A program made the translations under genes and the position numbers. The notes below the pieces were generated by a model that was given only the letters and a program-made list of their open reading frames with translations, did not search any database and had not been told where the DNA came from. A DNA stretch of 64,000 nucleotides from Algoriphagus aestuarii (lineage in GTDB: Bacteria > Bacteroidota > Bacteroidia > Cytophagales > Cyclobacteriaceae): NCBI GenBank assembly GCA_017051695.1, contig JAFIDK010000002.1, positions 496,001-560,000 of the forward strand. Direction: 5' to 3'. Below, one piece after another: positions 32,807 to 42,233 of this stretch. Within the stretch, counting starts at the first letter, position 1, and each line of letters begins with the position of its first letter.

Positions 32807-34051
32807 TCAAGATTCTGGAATAGAAATAACAATAAAGCTCAGTTCATCGTCCAGATTCTGGGTCACCCAAAGTTTGCCATCCTTTGCGAAGTATTTCACT
32901 TCTTCCTTTGACAATTCCTTTACAGGGATCACCGAAAGCAGTTTGAAATTGGCATCCAAAACAGTCACAAATACTTTCGTTTTGGTGATGGTTTGGATTT
33001 CTTCTGAACCCTCCTCTTTTATTTCCTCAAAGACTTTCTGGGCAGCTAAGCGGTAGTATCGCTTTGTCTGTGCATCCCACACCACAGCCTCGTATCGCAC
33101 CTGTCTCACCAGATTCATATAAGCATCCCGCGTCTGTTCACTGGTTTTATAGAGAGGTTCTCCAGGCACTTCTGCCTTTGCAGGGATAAGTTGTGATTCA
33201 GGTTTAGCCAATTGCTTCACTTCTCCATTCAGATCTACCACCAGTATTTCATTGGAATACTCATGAGTTACCAAAAAATGATCTCCATTTCCACTTAGTT
33301 TTATGGCAGGATCTCTGAAATTTACTTGATCATCAGAGAGTAAGAGGTATTGATTATAGGTGTTTTCAGGATCTGCATCGATCCGTATGACAGTGCCAGT
33401 GGATCTGGTCAGAATATCCAGATAGACTTTTTTGTTTTGAATATCATAGCTCAAAGCAGCGATCTTATCAGGATCAGATTCTGAAATCCATTCATACCTC
33501 CTTGGAAATTGCGGCAAGCTGTTGCCTTCAGTATCCTTGGCTTCCTCCCAAGCGATTCGCTCTTTGATCTTACCCTGTTTATTGAGAATGGAAGAGATGA
33601 CAAAGGATTTGGTGAAAAATAGGCTGTCATTCAAAACCTGAACTCCGACAATCATAGGCCCTACTCCATTGGGTCCTTCCGCTTCCAGAGGATAGGATTT
33701 GGCAAAGGTTTCTGCTTCCAGATCTATTTCATCTATGGACAGATCGAATTGATTGAAATTCAGCAGGAACTTTCTGTTGGGGTCAACTCCTGAAAACATG
33801 AGATTCATTCGTATGTCCAGGTTTCTGTCTTTTGAGTCAATTTTGACAGTATCTACTTGATAAGTTTTGACTTCGGTTTCCGATACATTGCTAGACTCCC
33901 CACAGGAAAAAAGAAATGAAATCAAAGCCGGAATGGCAAGGATTTGCCAGTATGATCTCTTTGAATCTGGTTTAACAGGAAATGAAGAGTCAGGAATTGA
34001 AATACCTTTTTGTGGACTTGGAGAATTGAAATCTGAAAGCTTTGGAAGCAT
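32807..34051 (-). CDS. DUF4221-like lipoprotein
   Basis: 414 residues. A lipobox is seen at LAIPALISFLFSC, but it is preceded by about 34 polar residues from the only ATG available (34051), so the signal region is unusually long. The mature part is beta-rich and reads like a six-bladed propeller (repeated strands such as KVYLDILTRSTGTVIRID and DHFLVTHEYSNEILVVD), as in DUF4221 proteins of Bacteroidota. Probable surface or periplasmic binding protein of unknown ligand. Monocistronic; its stop lies at the edge of the REP array. Confidence 0.75.
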   Translation of the reverse strand: MLPKLSDFNSPSPQKGISIPDSSFPVKPDSKRSYWQILAIPALISFLFSCGESSNVSETEVKTYQVDTVKIDSKDRNLDIRMNLMFSGVDPNRKFLLNFNQFDLSIDEIDLEAETFAKSYPLEAEGPNGVGPMIVGVQVLNDSLFFTKSFVISSILNKQGKIKERIAWEEAKDTEGNSLPQFPRRYEWISESDPDKIAALSYDIQNKKVYLDILTRSTGTVIRIDADPENTYNQYLLLSDDQVNFRDPAIKLSGNGDHFLVTHEYSNEILVVDLNGEVKQLAKPESQLIPAKAEVPGEPLYKTSEQTRDAYMNLVRQVRYEAVVWDAQTKRYYRLAAQKVFEEIKEEGSEEIQTITKTKVFVTVLDANFKLLSVIPVKELSKEEVKYFAKDGKLWVTQNLDDELSFIVISIPES

Positions 34052-34264
34052 GTCAAAAAGAGGAAAATTGATAATAGTAAAGGAATAAAATCAACTGCAA
34101 TTTCCTATGCTAAAAGATGCTGCAAAGAAAAACTACACTTTTAAATTAATAAAATATCGGAACTTCACAGTAGTTGTTAAGTAAGTTTTGGTTCATCTTC
34201 TTTCAATGCCTCATTGGAAAATTCTTTCTCAAGAAAAGCACATTCTCAAATGATGGACCCTCCT

Positions 34265-34648
34265 TTAGTTTTTTGAAAGTTCGTAAAGATCCCCCAACTC
34301 ATTCTCCAATACCAATTCATTGGCATTTTGCTGGTATTCCCATTTGCCATTCAGGATCAAAGTCCAATCAAACTCCGCGGTCCAGGGGCATTCATTCTGA
34401 AAAGTAATCTCTTTTGGAGTCAAGGTATAAGTTCCCTTACATAGTGCTGGAAATTTGACCCTTTCACTTGTTCCCTCAAATGTTCCATTAGAAAAAGTAA
34501 GTTCTACGTTAGCCTGCTCCCCATTTCGTTCGAAAGTGCCAGAATAATTTCCTTCTATAAAAAATGACTTTTCGTCCTGATCTTGGCATGAAAAACTGCA
34601 ACACAGGAATAGAAAAACAAAAGCAAGTAGAGAGAAATAGTTAGACAT
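34265..34648 (-). CDS. Small lipoprotein, lipocalin-like
   Basis: 127 residues. The signal MSNYFSLLAFVFLFLCCSFSC ends in a lipobox cysteine. The mature chain has short alternating strands (YSGTFERNGEQANVELTFSNGTFEGTSE) with two further cysteines (LCKG and ECPW) that may form a disulfide. It looks like a small beta-barrel lipoprotein of the envelope. The function is unknown. Single gene; no partner visible. Confidence 0.75.
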   Translation of the reverse strand: MSNYFSLLAFVFLFLCCSFSCQDQDEKSFFIEGNYSGTFERNGEQANVELTFSNGTFEGTSERVKFPALCKGTYTLTPKEITFQNECPWTAEFDWTLILNGKWEYQQNANELVLENELGDLYELSKN

Positions 34649-34726
34649 ATCTGTGAAAGCTATAGCTGAAAATCTATACCCAAACGCAGAAAATCAAGAA
34701 AAGGCAACAGGTTAAGAACAGGTAAA

Positions 34727-34765
34727 ATAAAAAAGGGAGCAAGCTCATATAAGTGTTACACTCCC
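34727..34765 (-). terminator. Probable terminator of the 92-residue gene
   Basis: On the minus strand GGGAG and CTCCC pair around a 21-nt loop and TTTTTTATTTT follows. It lies about 17 nt after the stop at 34782. The stem is short, so strength is uncertain. Confidence 0.5.
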
Positions 34766-34781
34766 TCCTCTTTGTTGATCT

Positions 34782-35060
34782 TTATGGTTTTTCTTCCTGC
34801 AAGGCTTTCAGGTTATTATCCGAATAGAACTTATCTCTGTATTCCTGAAACTGCTCTTCAAGTGCAGTAACCAAACTGAGGTTTGTGTCCACCGCAAAAA
34901 ATATATCGGGTAATTTTTCCTCTAAAATCTTTACTCCCAGATTGATATTGTCTGCTTCTATTTTTGATATTTTCTTTAGAACTGAGGTTTGACTGTTTCT
35001 CAAATCTTCAAATTCCCGAAGGATTTTATCCATCATATCCAGTTTTTCCAGCTTATCCAT
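34782..35060 (-). CDS. Small helical hypothetical protein
   Basis: 92 residues, no signal or membrane segment. The sequence is strongly charged and heptad-like (MDKLEKLDMMDKILREFEDLRN, then SVLKKISKIEADNINLGVKILEEK), suggesting a coiled coil or helical bundle. I do not know a family. It has its own terminator. The divergent neighbour is the aldose-epimerase gene at 35254. Confidence 0.65.
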   Translation of the reverse strand: MDKLEKLDMMDKILREFEDLRNSQTSVLKKISKIEADNINLGVKILEEKLPDIFFAVDTNLSLVTALEEQFQEYRDKFYSDNNLKALQEEKP

Positions 35061-35253
35061 GTTCTTAATTTTTTGGGGTTATTGAACTAATTTTGGAATA
35101 GAAGATACGATTTTTATAAGGGACATTAAAATCAACTTCGGTTTCTAGGTTTTCATATCCTTTAGTAAACTGTTTTTTTAACTGGTTTTTCAGGAACCTC
35201 CCTCCTGTTTTCTCTTCCGGTTCTTATCTTGCGCCCTTAATTTAAATAGCCTG

Positions 35254-36132
35254 ATGATATACCAAATCGAATCAGAAGACCTGATAGTGCAAGTAAAATT
35301 GAAAGGAATGGAGTTATGCTCTATCCAGTCCAAAACAAATGGAAAGGAATACCTCTGGCAGGGTGATCCTCAATATTGGACAGGTCAGGCACCGGTATTA
35401 TTTCCGATAATCGGTGCTTTGAATGCAGGTAAAACCTCTTTCCAAAATCAGGATTATTTAATCCCTAAGCATGGGTTTATCCGAAATTCTAATCTGGGAA
35501 AACTGATCCAGCAAGAAGCCAATCGATTGGTATTTTTGGTAGAGAGTTCACCGGAAACGAAAGCCGTTTATCCATTTGATTTCAGCTTCGAATTGACTTT
35601 TGAGCTGAGTGGCAATGCGCTAAAAGTTTCCCATAGGGTAAAGAATCAGGGCTCAGGTCCCATGTATTATTCTTTAGGAGCTCATCCTGCTTTCAATCTC
35701 GATCTTACTTCCTCGGGCAAACTAGAGGATTATTCTGTGGTTTTTCCTGAAGAGGAAACAGATCATACCTGGTGGATAGCTGAGGAAGGTTTGATTGGTG
35801 GCAAAGGGGAATTGACGTTGGATCATACAAAAGAAATCCAGTTGAACGAACATATTTTTGATGGAGATGCCCTGATTTTCAAACAGCTCAAATCAAGATA
35901 TGTGTCATTGAATCATATGAAAAAAGGACCTTTTATAGCGGTGGATTTTGAGGATTTCGATTATTTGGGCATTTGGGCAAAGCCTGGAGCGCCTTATGTA
36001 TGTTTGGAACCTTGGTTGGGTATAGCTGATTCAGTGGTGCATTCTGGAAAATTGACAGATAAAGAAGGAATACGCAAGCTGGCTCCCGGGACATCAGAAA
36101 TCAAGGCTTATACCATCCGGATTTTGGATTGA
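35254..36132 (+). CDS. Aldose 1-epimerase family protein (LacX-like)
   Basis: 292 residues, cytoplasmic. The galactose-mutarotase fold is shown by NGKEYLWQGDPQYW, the substrate His region IPKHGFIRN, LGAHPAFNL with the second His, and LEPWLG with the catalytic Glu near the C-terminus. LacX-like members act on hexoses or hexose-6-phosphates. Single gene. TATCTTG lies about 24 nt ahead of the start and could be a -7 element. Substrate not decided. Confidence 0.88.
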   Translation: MIYQIESEDLIVQVKLKGMELCSIQSKTNGKEYLWQGDPQYWTGQAPVLFPIIGALNAGKTSFQNQDYLIPKHGFIRNSNLGKLIQQEANRLVFLVESSPETKAVYPFDFSFELTFELSGNALKVSHRVKNQGSGPMYYSLGAHPAFNLDLTSSGKLEDYSVVFPEEETDHTWWIAEEGLIGGKGELTLDHTKEIQLNEHIFDGDALIFKQLKSRYVSLNHMKKGPFIAVDFEDFDYLGIWAKPGAPYVCLEPWLGIADSVVHSGKLTDKEGIRKLAPGTSEIKAYTIRILD

Positions 36133-36588
36133 CTATTCTTCAAGAATTCTGAAATTTTATTCAATGGTTTGATGGTACGATTATCTTTTATATGTATATC
36201 CGCTATTTTACCAGTTAATAGATTAAAGCGGCTTAATAAATGGTAAAATCTAGTTGAGAGGCTGCTTCGGTCATCCGTCATTGGTCTTCCAGCCAATCAA
36301 GCAAAGAAAATAAGGTAACTGGCATCATTGCGGACAATCATAATCTTTTATGTAAATACGCCGTCTACAAGTAAGCCAGCAAAAGCAATAGAAGATATTC
36401 CAAACTTAAGAATTCAGGCCACTTCGGTTTCACGAGCTATCGGGAGGTCTTCCGGACAGAAAAGCAAAAAATCTAAGGTGGCTGGCATTGCGAATAATCA
36501 CATGATCCTATGGTATGAATCTATTTTGCAAATCTTTTATTTAAAGCTCTCTAAAAATACTTGGATAGAATTATTCATAACTTAACCT
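36133..36588. other. 456-bp spacer with an imperfect direct repeat
   Basis: No convincing gene. Two similar tracts, CTGGCATCATTGCGGACAAT (36320) and CTGGCATTGCGAATAATCAC (36482), suggest a degenerate duplication of about 160 bp. CTTCGGTCATCCGTC (36266) matches, on the other strand, GGATGACCGAAG near the window end (63967). These may be remnants of a dispersed repeat. Confidence 0.4.
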
Positions 36589-38289
36589 CTACTTTTTAAA
36601 TACAGTGGCTCCCTCTTTGATAGTTTCCATTACTTGAATATCCTTGATATCATCAACTTCTACCTTCAAAGGATTGTTATCCAAAATCACCAAATCCGCC
36701 AACTTCCCTTTTTCCAAAGTCCCTTTGGTATTTTCCTCAAAATGCTGATAGGCACTCCAAGAAGTAATTGCCTGCAAGGCTTCATAAGGGTTTAATCTTT
36801 CCTTTTCACCTATGATTTGACCTGACCTGGAAACTCTTGTTACAGCAGTCCAAACTACCCTCATCAAATTGGGTAGGGCTACGGGAGCATCAGTGTGAAT
36901 CGTAATCTTCAACCCTTTATTAAGTGCCGTTCGAGTTGGACTAATAGTATTCCCAAGAGAGTCCCCTATGATTTGTTTGTGCCAATCACCCCAATAGAAA
37001 GTATGTAAGGGAAACAGTGAGGCGATGATTTTCATTTTTGCCAACTCATCCAATTGATCAAATCGAATATATTGCCCATGGATCATCACAAACCTCCGAT
37101 CCTCATTTCCATACTCTTCAAATAAAGGTTTTAAAGTTCTATTCATCTGATCCACGGCTGCATCTCCATTGGTATGAGTCAAAGTTTGCCAGTTATTAAC
37201 CATGGCTTTTCGATAGATTTCCGTCAAAGCTGAATCACTCGGAATGGCTGGATAGCCTGCATAATCTTTGGCAGCACCATCTGGAGGAATCAAATAAGGC
37301 AGAGTCCTCCAGGCAGTCCTACCCTGAGGTGAACCATCTAAGGTTACTTTCATTCCACCGATTCTGTAATGTTTTGAGTAAGTTTTGCTATTCCATTTAG
37401 TAGGCATGTACTGATCTACAAAAAGATAATCTATGTAGCTGACCACATCCAATTTCAGCTTTCCTTTTTCAGCCATTTGAGCCAATAGTTCATGGTTTTG
37501 CATAGCCCTCCCTTCTTGAGCAGTTGTATATCCATAAGAAAGGGCCATTTCTTGGCCGGCATAAAAAAACATTTGGTTGGCTTCCTCAGATTTTGGACTC
37601 ATCGCTTGTAACATATGAGGAATGGCAGCCAATTCTTCCAAAACTCCATTTGGTTCCATGGAATTAGGCTCTCTACGAATGATTCCTCCTTCAGGATTCG
37701 GAGTATCCACTGTGATACCTAAAATTTCAAGCCCCCGGGAATTGACTACTGCAAAATGCCCTGAAATATGCATGATCATAATAGGAAACTCGGTGCTCAC
37801 TTGATCCAAATCATGTCTGGTAGGAAAACGCTTCTCTTCCAAAACGGAATCATCAAAGCCAGTACCAAAAATCCATCCAGTCAAAGCTCTATTCTCAGGT
37901 GTATTCCAAGCCTTTAAAGTCGCAATCAAATCCTCCATTTTGTCAACTGTTGCGTCAGGGGAGGGAAGTAAAAGAGCTCCAATGGCTTGTGCAGAAAAAT
38001 TGGCAAAATGGGCATGTCCATCAAAAAATCCAGGCAGCATGGTCTTTCCTGCCAAATCAATCATTTGATGTCCTGAGCCAGCTATTTTCATGGCTTCAAC
38101 TCTATTTCCAGCAAATTGGATCAGCCCATCTCTGATCACAAGTGCTTCCACATAAGTAGGATCCTCTCCTACCATAGTCAAAATATCTCCTCCAAAATAG
38201 AGTGTGGAAGGTTTTTCGGATTCATTTTTATTGGGACTGCAGGCTAGAAAAAAGATTGCAAGGATGCAAATCGAAAAGGTGCTCTTCAT
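36589..38289 (-). CDS. YtcJ-like amidohydrolase lipoprotein
   Basis: 566 residues. Lipoprotein signal MKSTFSICILAIFFLAC. The amidohydrolase_3 fold has LPGFFDGHAHF (HxH present), the large insert typical of YtcJ (TGWIFGTGFDDSVLEEKRFPTRHDLDQ), a conserved His in MIHGQYIRFDQ, and the C-terminal metal Asp in ITIHTDAPV, then GKLADLVILDNNPL. Unlike the two odd amidohydrolases at 5.7 and 8.8 kb this one keeps its metal ligands. It probably hydrolyses an N-formyl or N-acyl compound in the periplasm. Single gene. Confidence 0.9.
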   Translation of the reverse strand: MKSTFSICILAIFFLACSPNKNESEKPSTLYFGGDILTMVGEDPTYVEALVIRDGLIQFAGNRVEAMKIAGSGHQMIDLAGKTMLPGFFDGHAHFANFSAQAIGALLLPSPDATVDKMEDLIATLKAWNTPENRALTGWIFGTGFDDSVLEEKRFPTRHDLDQVSTEFPIMIMHISGHFAVVNSRGLEILGITVDTPNPEGGIIRREPNSMEPNGVLEELAAIPHMLQAMSPKSEEANQMFFYAGQEMALSYGYTTAQEGRAMQNHELLAQMAEKGKLKLDVVSYIDYLFVDQYMPTKWNSKTYSKHYRIGGMKVTLDGSPQGRTAWRTLPYLIPPDGAAKDYAGYPAIPSDSALTEIYRKAMVNNWQTLTHTNGDAAVDQMNRTLKPLFEEYGNEDRRFVMIHGQYIRFDQLDELAKMKIIASLFPLHTFYWGDWHKQIIGDSLGNTISPTRTALNKGLKITIHTDAPVALPNLMRVVWTAVTRVSRSGQIIGEKERLNPYEALQAITSWSAYQHFEENTKGTLEKGKLADLVILDNNPLKVEVDDIKDIQVMETIKEGATVFKK

Positions 38290-38626
38290 TTCAAAATCAG
38301 CTTAATTTCATGAATAATATCCCAAATTTTGATCAATTAAAATAGCTTAAGTGGTAATTACTTTTTCCAGCTGAACCTTTAAACTCCCGCATTCAGTAGA
38401 TAAATCTCAGATCATTACTATTACTCTTTTGCCCTTGCCTCTCTTTTCTAAAATAACTAAAGCTCAGAAAGAGGATTTCAAAGCATATAGAATTGAGCTT
38501 CCTTGGGTACTATAAACTCAAATGGAGTATAAGATTATTAGCCAACGCTGAACTGAAGGTGTAACTCCTGGTAAAAAAACAATTCCTCAATTTTAGTTAA
38601 CTTATAGTGAACCAAACCATCAAGTC
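38290..38626. other. 337-bp spacer, nothing recognised
   Basis: AT-rich sequence between divergent genes. It should hold the promoters of the YtcJ-like amidohydrolase and the ABM gene, but I see no clear TAnnTTTG element, repeat or RNA. Confidence 0.5.
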
Positions 38627-38971
38627 ATGAATAAAATACACTTAATTGCCAAGTTCGAAATTCACCCAGGAAAAGAAGAGGAATTCAAAAACCTAATTCC
38701 CCAATGTATTGAAAAGGTCAAGGCTAATGAGACAGGTGCTGAGAGATATGAGTGGTATTTTAATTCTGAAGGTACTGTTTGCAATGTTTTAGAAACCTAT
38801 TCGGATTCGAATGCTGTCTTGGCACATATGGGAAATGTAGGAGGTTTACTAGGCGAATTAACCAGTATATCGGATTTCTCAGGAGAAATCTATGGGAGTC
38901 TCTCGGATGAATTAAAAGCAGCCATAGCACCGCTACCTGCCAAAAAATATGTTTTTTATAAATCCTTGTAA
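38627..38971 (+). CDS. ABM-domain (antibiotic biosynthesis monooxygenase-like) protein
   Basis: 114 residues, a dimeric ferredoxin-like fold. It begins MNKIHLIAKFEIHPGKEEEFKNLIP, the standard first strand and helix of ABM proteins, with RYEWYFNSEGTVCNVLETYSDSNAVLAHM as the central strands and helix. Such proteins include cofactor-free monooxygenases and quinone-modifying enzymes; many have unknown substrates. A cytoplasmic role is likely. Single gene. Confidence 0.85.
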   Translation: MNKIHLIAKFEIHPGKEEEFKNLIPQCIEKVKANETGAERYEWYFNSEGTVCNVLETYSDSNAVLAHMGNVGGLLGELTSISDFSGEIYGSLSDELKAAIAPLPAKKYVFYKSL

Positions 38972-39153
38972 ACCAAAGTTTACACAAAAATCCAATTCCT
39001 AAAAAACTTGGTTTTAATTGGTAAAGAAAACCTCAATTAATTAAGTAGAAAAAAAAATACCCCTGAAATAAAATTACAAAGGCATGAAACTGGTGGGATT
39101 ACTTCTCTCGAAGAAAGAGTTGAATCAGCTGATTATTAAAAAAAAACTGACTA

Positions 39154-40233
39154 TCAGGCTTTTCCCAGTGTTCTGAGCATTTTCACATGATCTATTAAAG
39201 CCATCAAGAAACTGCTTTTGACCAAGTAAGGAACCTGAAATTCCTTTGCAGTTTCTGAGACAATTTTTGAGATTTTTCTATAATGCACATGGCAGATATT
39301 CGGAAATAAATGATGCTCTACCTGATAATTCAATCCTCCTATTAACCAAGAGAATATCTTGCTTTTAGGGGCATAATTACTCGTGGTTGCGAGTTGGTGC
39401 GTAATCCATTGGCTTTCCATTTGTCCCTCCTTATCAGGCACTGGAAAAGTAGTTTCAGAAAGGATATGGGCAGTTTGAAAGACCAAACTGATACAGATAC
39501 CTGTCACAAAATGCATGCTTAGGAAAGCTAAAACTATGATCCAAGCAGGAAGAGGAACCATCATCAAAGGAAGCACCAAAGCATAGCTGTAATACAGGAC
39601 TTTCCAGCTGATGATTTTCAATAGTTCCTTTTTGAATTCCCCCTCCTTTTTGAAAAAACCTAGATTCTTGTAGCGTACTGCCCGAACAAAGTCTTTTGTT
39701 GTAATCCAGGAAATGGTAGAAAGTCCATAAAAAAACCAGATGTACAAGTATTGGAATTTATGAATCCAATAATGCTTGGCGTTAGGAGAAAATCTTAGAA
39801 AGAACGGTGCATTGATGTCATCATCACCATGCTCAATATTGGTATAGGTATGATGGAGCACATTGTGTTGGATTCTCCAAACACTGGCGTTTGCACCAAT
39901 CAAATTCATGCTATATCCTAGGTACTTATTGATTCGAGGGTTTTTAGAATAGGATCCATGAATGGCATCGTGCATGACCCCCATTCCAACACCTGCCATT
40001 CCCAAACCACTCAGCACATACAAGAAAAATAGTAAGAGTGTGTTGGAAACAAATCCTGAACAAATTGCAAGGATAGGTAGAAAGAAAACTGAAAGCATAA
40101 AAATGCTTTTGTAAACCATCCTTTGATCTCCATAGGTGTTTTTCTGGTTTTCTTTGAAATAGTTGTTCACTCGGCTGTGCAGGGTCTTAGAAAATTCCCC
40201 AGTACCGGATTTACTGAATTTAATGCTTTTCAT
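39154..40233 (-). CDS. Membrane fatty acid desaturase (front-end type)
   Basis: 359 residues. The three histidine boxes are complete: MHDAIHGSY (HDxxH), IQHNVLHHTYTN (HxxHH) and YQVEHHLFP (QxxHH; Gln in place of the first His is typical of front-end or delta-5/6-type acyl desaturases). Hydrophobic segments at about 45-95 and 205-255 form the membrane core. It inserts a double bond in acyl chains, using reduced ferredoxin or cytochrome b5, which is not fused here. The upstream small gene is 73 nt away. Confidence 0.92.
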   Translation of the reverse strand: MKSIKFSKSGTGEFSKTLHSRVNNYFKENQKNTYGDQRMVYKSIFMLSVFFLPILAICSGFVSNTLLLFFLYVLSGLGMAGVGMGVMHDAIHGSYSKNPRINKYLGYSMNLIGANASVWRIQHNVLHHTYTNIEHGDDDINAPFFLRFSPNAKHYWIHKFQYLYIWFFYGLSTISWITTKDFVRAVRYKNLGFFKKEGEFKKELLKIISWKVLYYSYALVLPLMMVPLPAWIIVLAFLSMHFVTGICISLVFQTAHILSETTFPVPDKEGQMESQWITHQLATTSNYAPKSKIFSWLIGGLNYQVEHHLFPNICHVHYRKISKIVSETAKEFQVPYLVKSSFLMALIDHVKMLRTLGKA

Positions 40234-40306
40234 ATACGCGTTGGTTTAGGCTCCTCTACTCCTATCCTCCTTGAGCATAGCTGTTTACAAAGCGTTTTCT
40301 AATCAA

Positions 40307-40492
40307 TTAATAAGTCTGGAGTTCCTCAAATAGGATATCCAACTCTGCTCGGTTTTTTTGGAGTTTTTTGGAAAGTCTTTCCATCATTTTTTCTCTTTGC
40401 CCTTCGGCAAATTCAAAATCCATATCCATCAATATTGAAAATCTTTGTTTCAACATGACTTTCTGTTCTCTCCAACTTCTTAGTATTTTCAT
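40307..40492 (-). CDS. Small basic helical protein
   Basis: 61 residues, Lys/Arg/Glu-rich and predicted wholly helical (FEFAEGQREKMMERLSKKLQ). No family recognised. It starts with ATG at 40492, one base after the GT14 stop, so it is translationally coupled to that gene and is probably real although short. Confidence 0.65.
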   Translation of the reverse strand: MKILRSWREQKVMLKQRFSILMDMDFEFAEGQREKMMERLSKKLQKNRAELDILFEELQTY

Positions 40493-40493
40493 G

Positions 40494-41498
40494 TTAGTTA
40501 TTTGATAATGAATTAGGAATCCCTAAAGCAGATTTTATATAAACCACTTTCTTGGAAGTCCTAGCCAAATATTCTTGCTCCAAGCACAAGGCTGCTTTTT
40601 CTGCTTCAAGCTTCATTTCCAAAACATCAAAAACAGCCTCATCTATTTGCATGTCAAATTTCCTTGCAAAAAGGTTTTCTCCCTCTTGCAGAAATTTTAA
40701 ATCATTGATGGTTAAAGTCTTTGGCCGAAGTTTAATGTCTCCATCAGGGATCCAAATAATGGCCCGCTTGTCATCATTGGTGATGTCTTCGGAAAAACTC
40801 GTATTCATCAGGACAGTCTGAAAGAATGACTCATCTGCGATCAAAGTATTCCTGTAAAAGTCTTCATACTCTTGTACTTCAGGACTATTACAGATAAAAT
40901 CGCAACAGGAACGGGTCAAAATCATCCATTGACCTCCGATGTAAGAAGTCACATTTTTCATAAATGCTCGCTTACTCTTAGTTCCAGAAAACCCAGTATT
41001 TGTTTCTGTAAAATAATGATCAATACGGTTCATGGTATCAGGTCTTTCTTTAGACTGATTGGCAATTTTCATAAAGTTTTGATCTGGATTCTGTACCAAA
41101 AAATCAAATATGAATTCCTGAGATTTTAAAGGAAAATCCTGTCCACTAAGATTTATAAAATAATCCCATTTAAGCCCATGACTCAAAAGGTAAACCATTG
41201 CCTTTAGCTCAGATTGAACCATGCTATATCCACCCCAGATAACTCTTTCACTGGTCAAGGTGTAGGCATTAGGATAATCCTCTAAAAATTCCAGAACCTC
41301 TTGGTTCACTGTAGAAATTGACTTTTGGTCTATATGTATCAGATAATGATTTTCAGGGTGGTGGATCGCTTTAAATAAGCGTTTGAACTGTTCAGGATAT
41401 CTGTGAACCAAGATAAAGTAAGCAATTCTAGGTTTGGCCTGTTTGAGGCTATTTGGTTGGGAAGGGACTCCCCTTTTCGAGTTATGTATCATTTGCAT
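40494..41498 (-). CDS. GT14 beta-1,6-N-acetylglucosaminyltransferase-like protein
   Basis: 334 residues, no signal. It matches core-2/I-branching family proteins: AYFILVHRYPEQFKRLFKAI, HIDQKS, WGGYSMVQSELKAM, FINLSGQDFPLKSQEFI and GGQWMILTRSCCDFI. Bacterial members transfer sugars to exopolysaccharide or glycans. The start could also be the second Met (one codon later). It is followed directly by the 61-residue gene and preceded by a 61-residue KxxAGQTVYAK protein and a cupin, all minus strand. Confidence 0.85.
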   Translation of the reverse strand: MQMIHNSKRGVPSQPNSLKQAKPRIAYFILVHRYPEQFKRLFKAIHHPENHYLIHIDQKSISTVNQEVLEFLEDYPNAYTLTSERVIWGGYSMVQSELKAMVYLLSHGLKWDYFINLSGQDFPLKSQEFIFDFLVQNPDQNFMKIANQSKERPDTMNRIDHYFTETNTGFSGTKSKRAFMKNVTSYIGGQWMILTRSCCDFICNSPEVQEYEDFYRNTLIADESFFQTVLMNTSFSEDITNDDKRAIIWIPDGDIKLRPKTLTINDLKFLQEGENLFARKFDMQIDEAVFDVLEMKLEAEKAALCLEQEYLARTSKKVVYIKSALGIPNSLSNN

Positions 41499-41528
41499 TC
41501 AATAGTTGGTTTATTTTTTAGCACTACC

Positions 41529-41714
41529 TCACACTCCATCAAGAATTTCTCTCTCAAAGAGTGCCAGTTCTTTTTTATCCAGGTCCGCCGCAAACTGGCA
41601 ATAGTAGATTTGTTTGTAATACCTCCGGATGATCAGTTTTACAGTAGGATCTACTTTGGCATAAACTGTTTGACCCGCTTTGAATTTGGTTTCTTCTTGT
41701 TCTTGCTCTTTCAT
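41529..41714 (-). CDS. Small beta-type hypothetical protein
   Basis: 61 residues from the ATG at 41714. An upstream in-frame start (41756) would overlap the cupin gene, so the shorter form is chosen. The chain reads TKFKAGQTVYAKVDPTVKLIIRRYYKQIYYCQF, a short SH3-like strand pattern often seen in small Bacteroidota proteins of unknown function. It lies 16 nt after the cupin stop and 30 nt before the GT14 start. Confidence 0.65.
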   Translation of the reverse strand: MKEQEQEETKFKAGQTVYAKVDPTVKLIIRRYYKQIYYCQFAADLDKKELALFEREILDGV

Positions 41715-41730
41715 AGTATTTTGTTTTGGC

Positions 41731-42081
41731 TCAAAAACTGACATCCTCGTATCCACTTTTTATATGGGTTGAAATCATTTTGAAGCGTTTATTCGCTTTG
41801 ATCCAATGTTTGACATGAGCTGGAATGATGATCGCTTGACCAGTTTCCACCGTAGTCAATTGCTCATCAATTGTGATGGAAGCCTCCCCCTCAATGATTT
41901 GAATTAAATGGTCAAAGGGTGAATATTTAGCAGCTTGTATCTCTCCTGTATCGAAGGAAGAAAGTGAAACGGAACCGGTATTTTGGCTCAAGATAGAGCG
42001 GGTGACCACTGATCCAGAAACATACTCAACCGAGTCCACTAACACATGTGCTAATGACTTTTCAAATTCTGGGTGATCCAT
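41731..42081 (-). CDS. Cupin-domain protein
   Basis: 116 residues, one small beta barrel. The cupin motifs are partly present: FDHLIQIIEGEASITIDE (first motif, with a single His in place of the usual HxH) and AIIIPAHVKHWIKAN (second motif with His). It could be a metal- or ligand-binding regulator; enzymatic activity is uncertain because the first motif is incomplete. First gene of the minus-strand GT14 cluster. Confidence 0.82.
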   Translation of the reverse strand: MDHPEFEKSLAHVLVDSVEYVSGSVVTRSILSQNTGSVSLSSFDTGEIQAAKYSPFDHLIQIIEGEASITIDEQLTTVETGQAIIIPAHVKHWIKANKRFKMISTHIKSGYEDVSF

Positions 42082-42116
42082 AATGAATTAGGTTTTGGAA
42101 GGTAAAAGATTGGTCA

Positions 42117-42233
42117 TTAGTCCATTTCTTTCTTTTCCTTCTTTTTAATGGATTTAGCTTCTCTTTTTTCCTTCAGGGTTTTCAGAGGAGCTTTTGACCC
42201 TTATTTATCTTTCCCGTTTTTATCCTTAGACAT
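42117..42233 (-). pseudogene. Small lysine-rich gene interrupted by an in-frame stop
   Basis: From the ATG at 42233 the frame reads MSKDKNGKDK, then TAA, then continues in the same frame GSKAPLKTLKEKREAKSIKK and ends at TAA (42117). Both halves have the same Lys/Glu-rich character seen in short basic Bacteroidota proteins. A single AAA-to-TAA change would explain the stop. It lies in a 320-bp spacer with nothing else recognised. Confidence 0.55.

Noticed and set aside
36328-36585. 85-codon frame in the spacer before the YtcJ-like gene
   Set aside because: Lies in a degenerate repeat region and has no recognisable domain or ribosome site.
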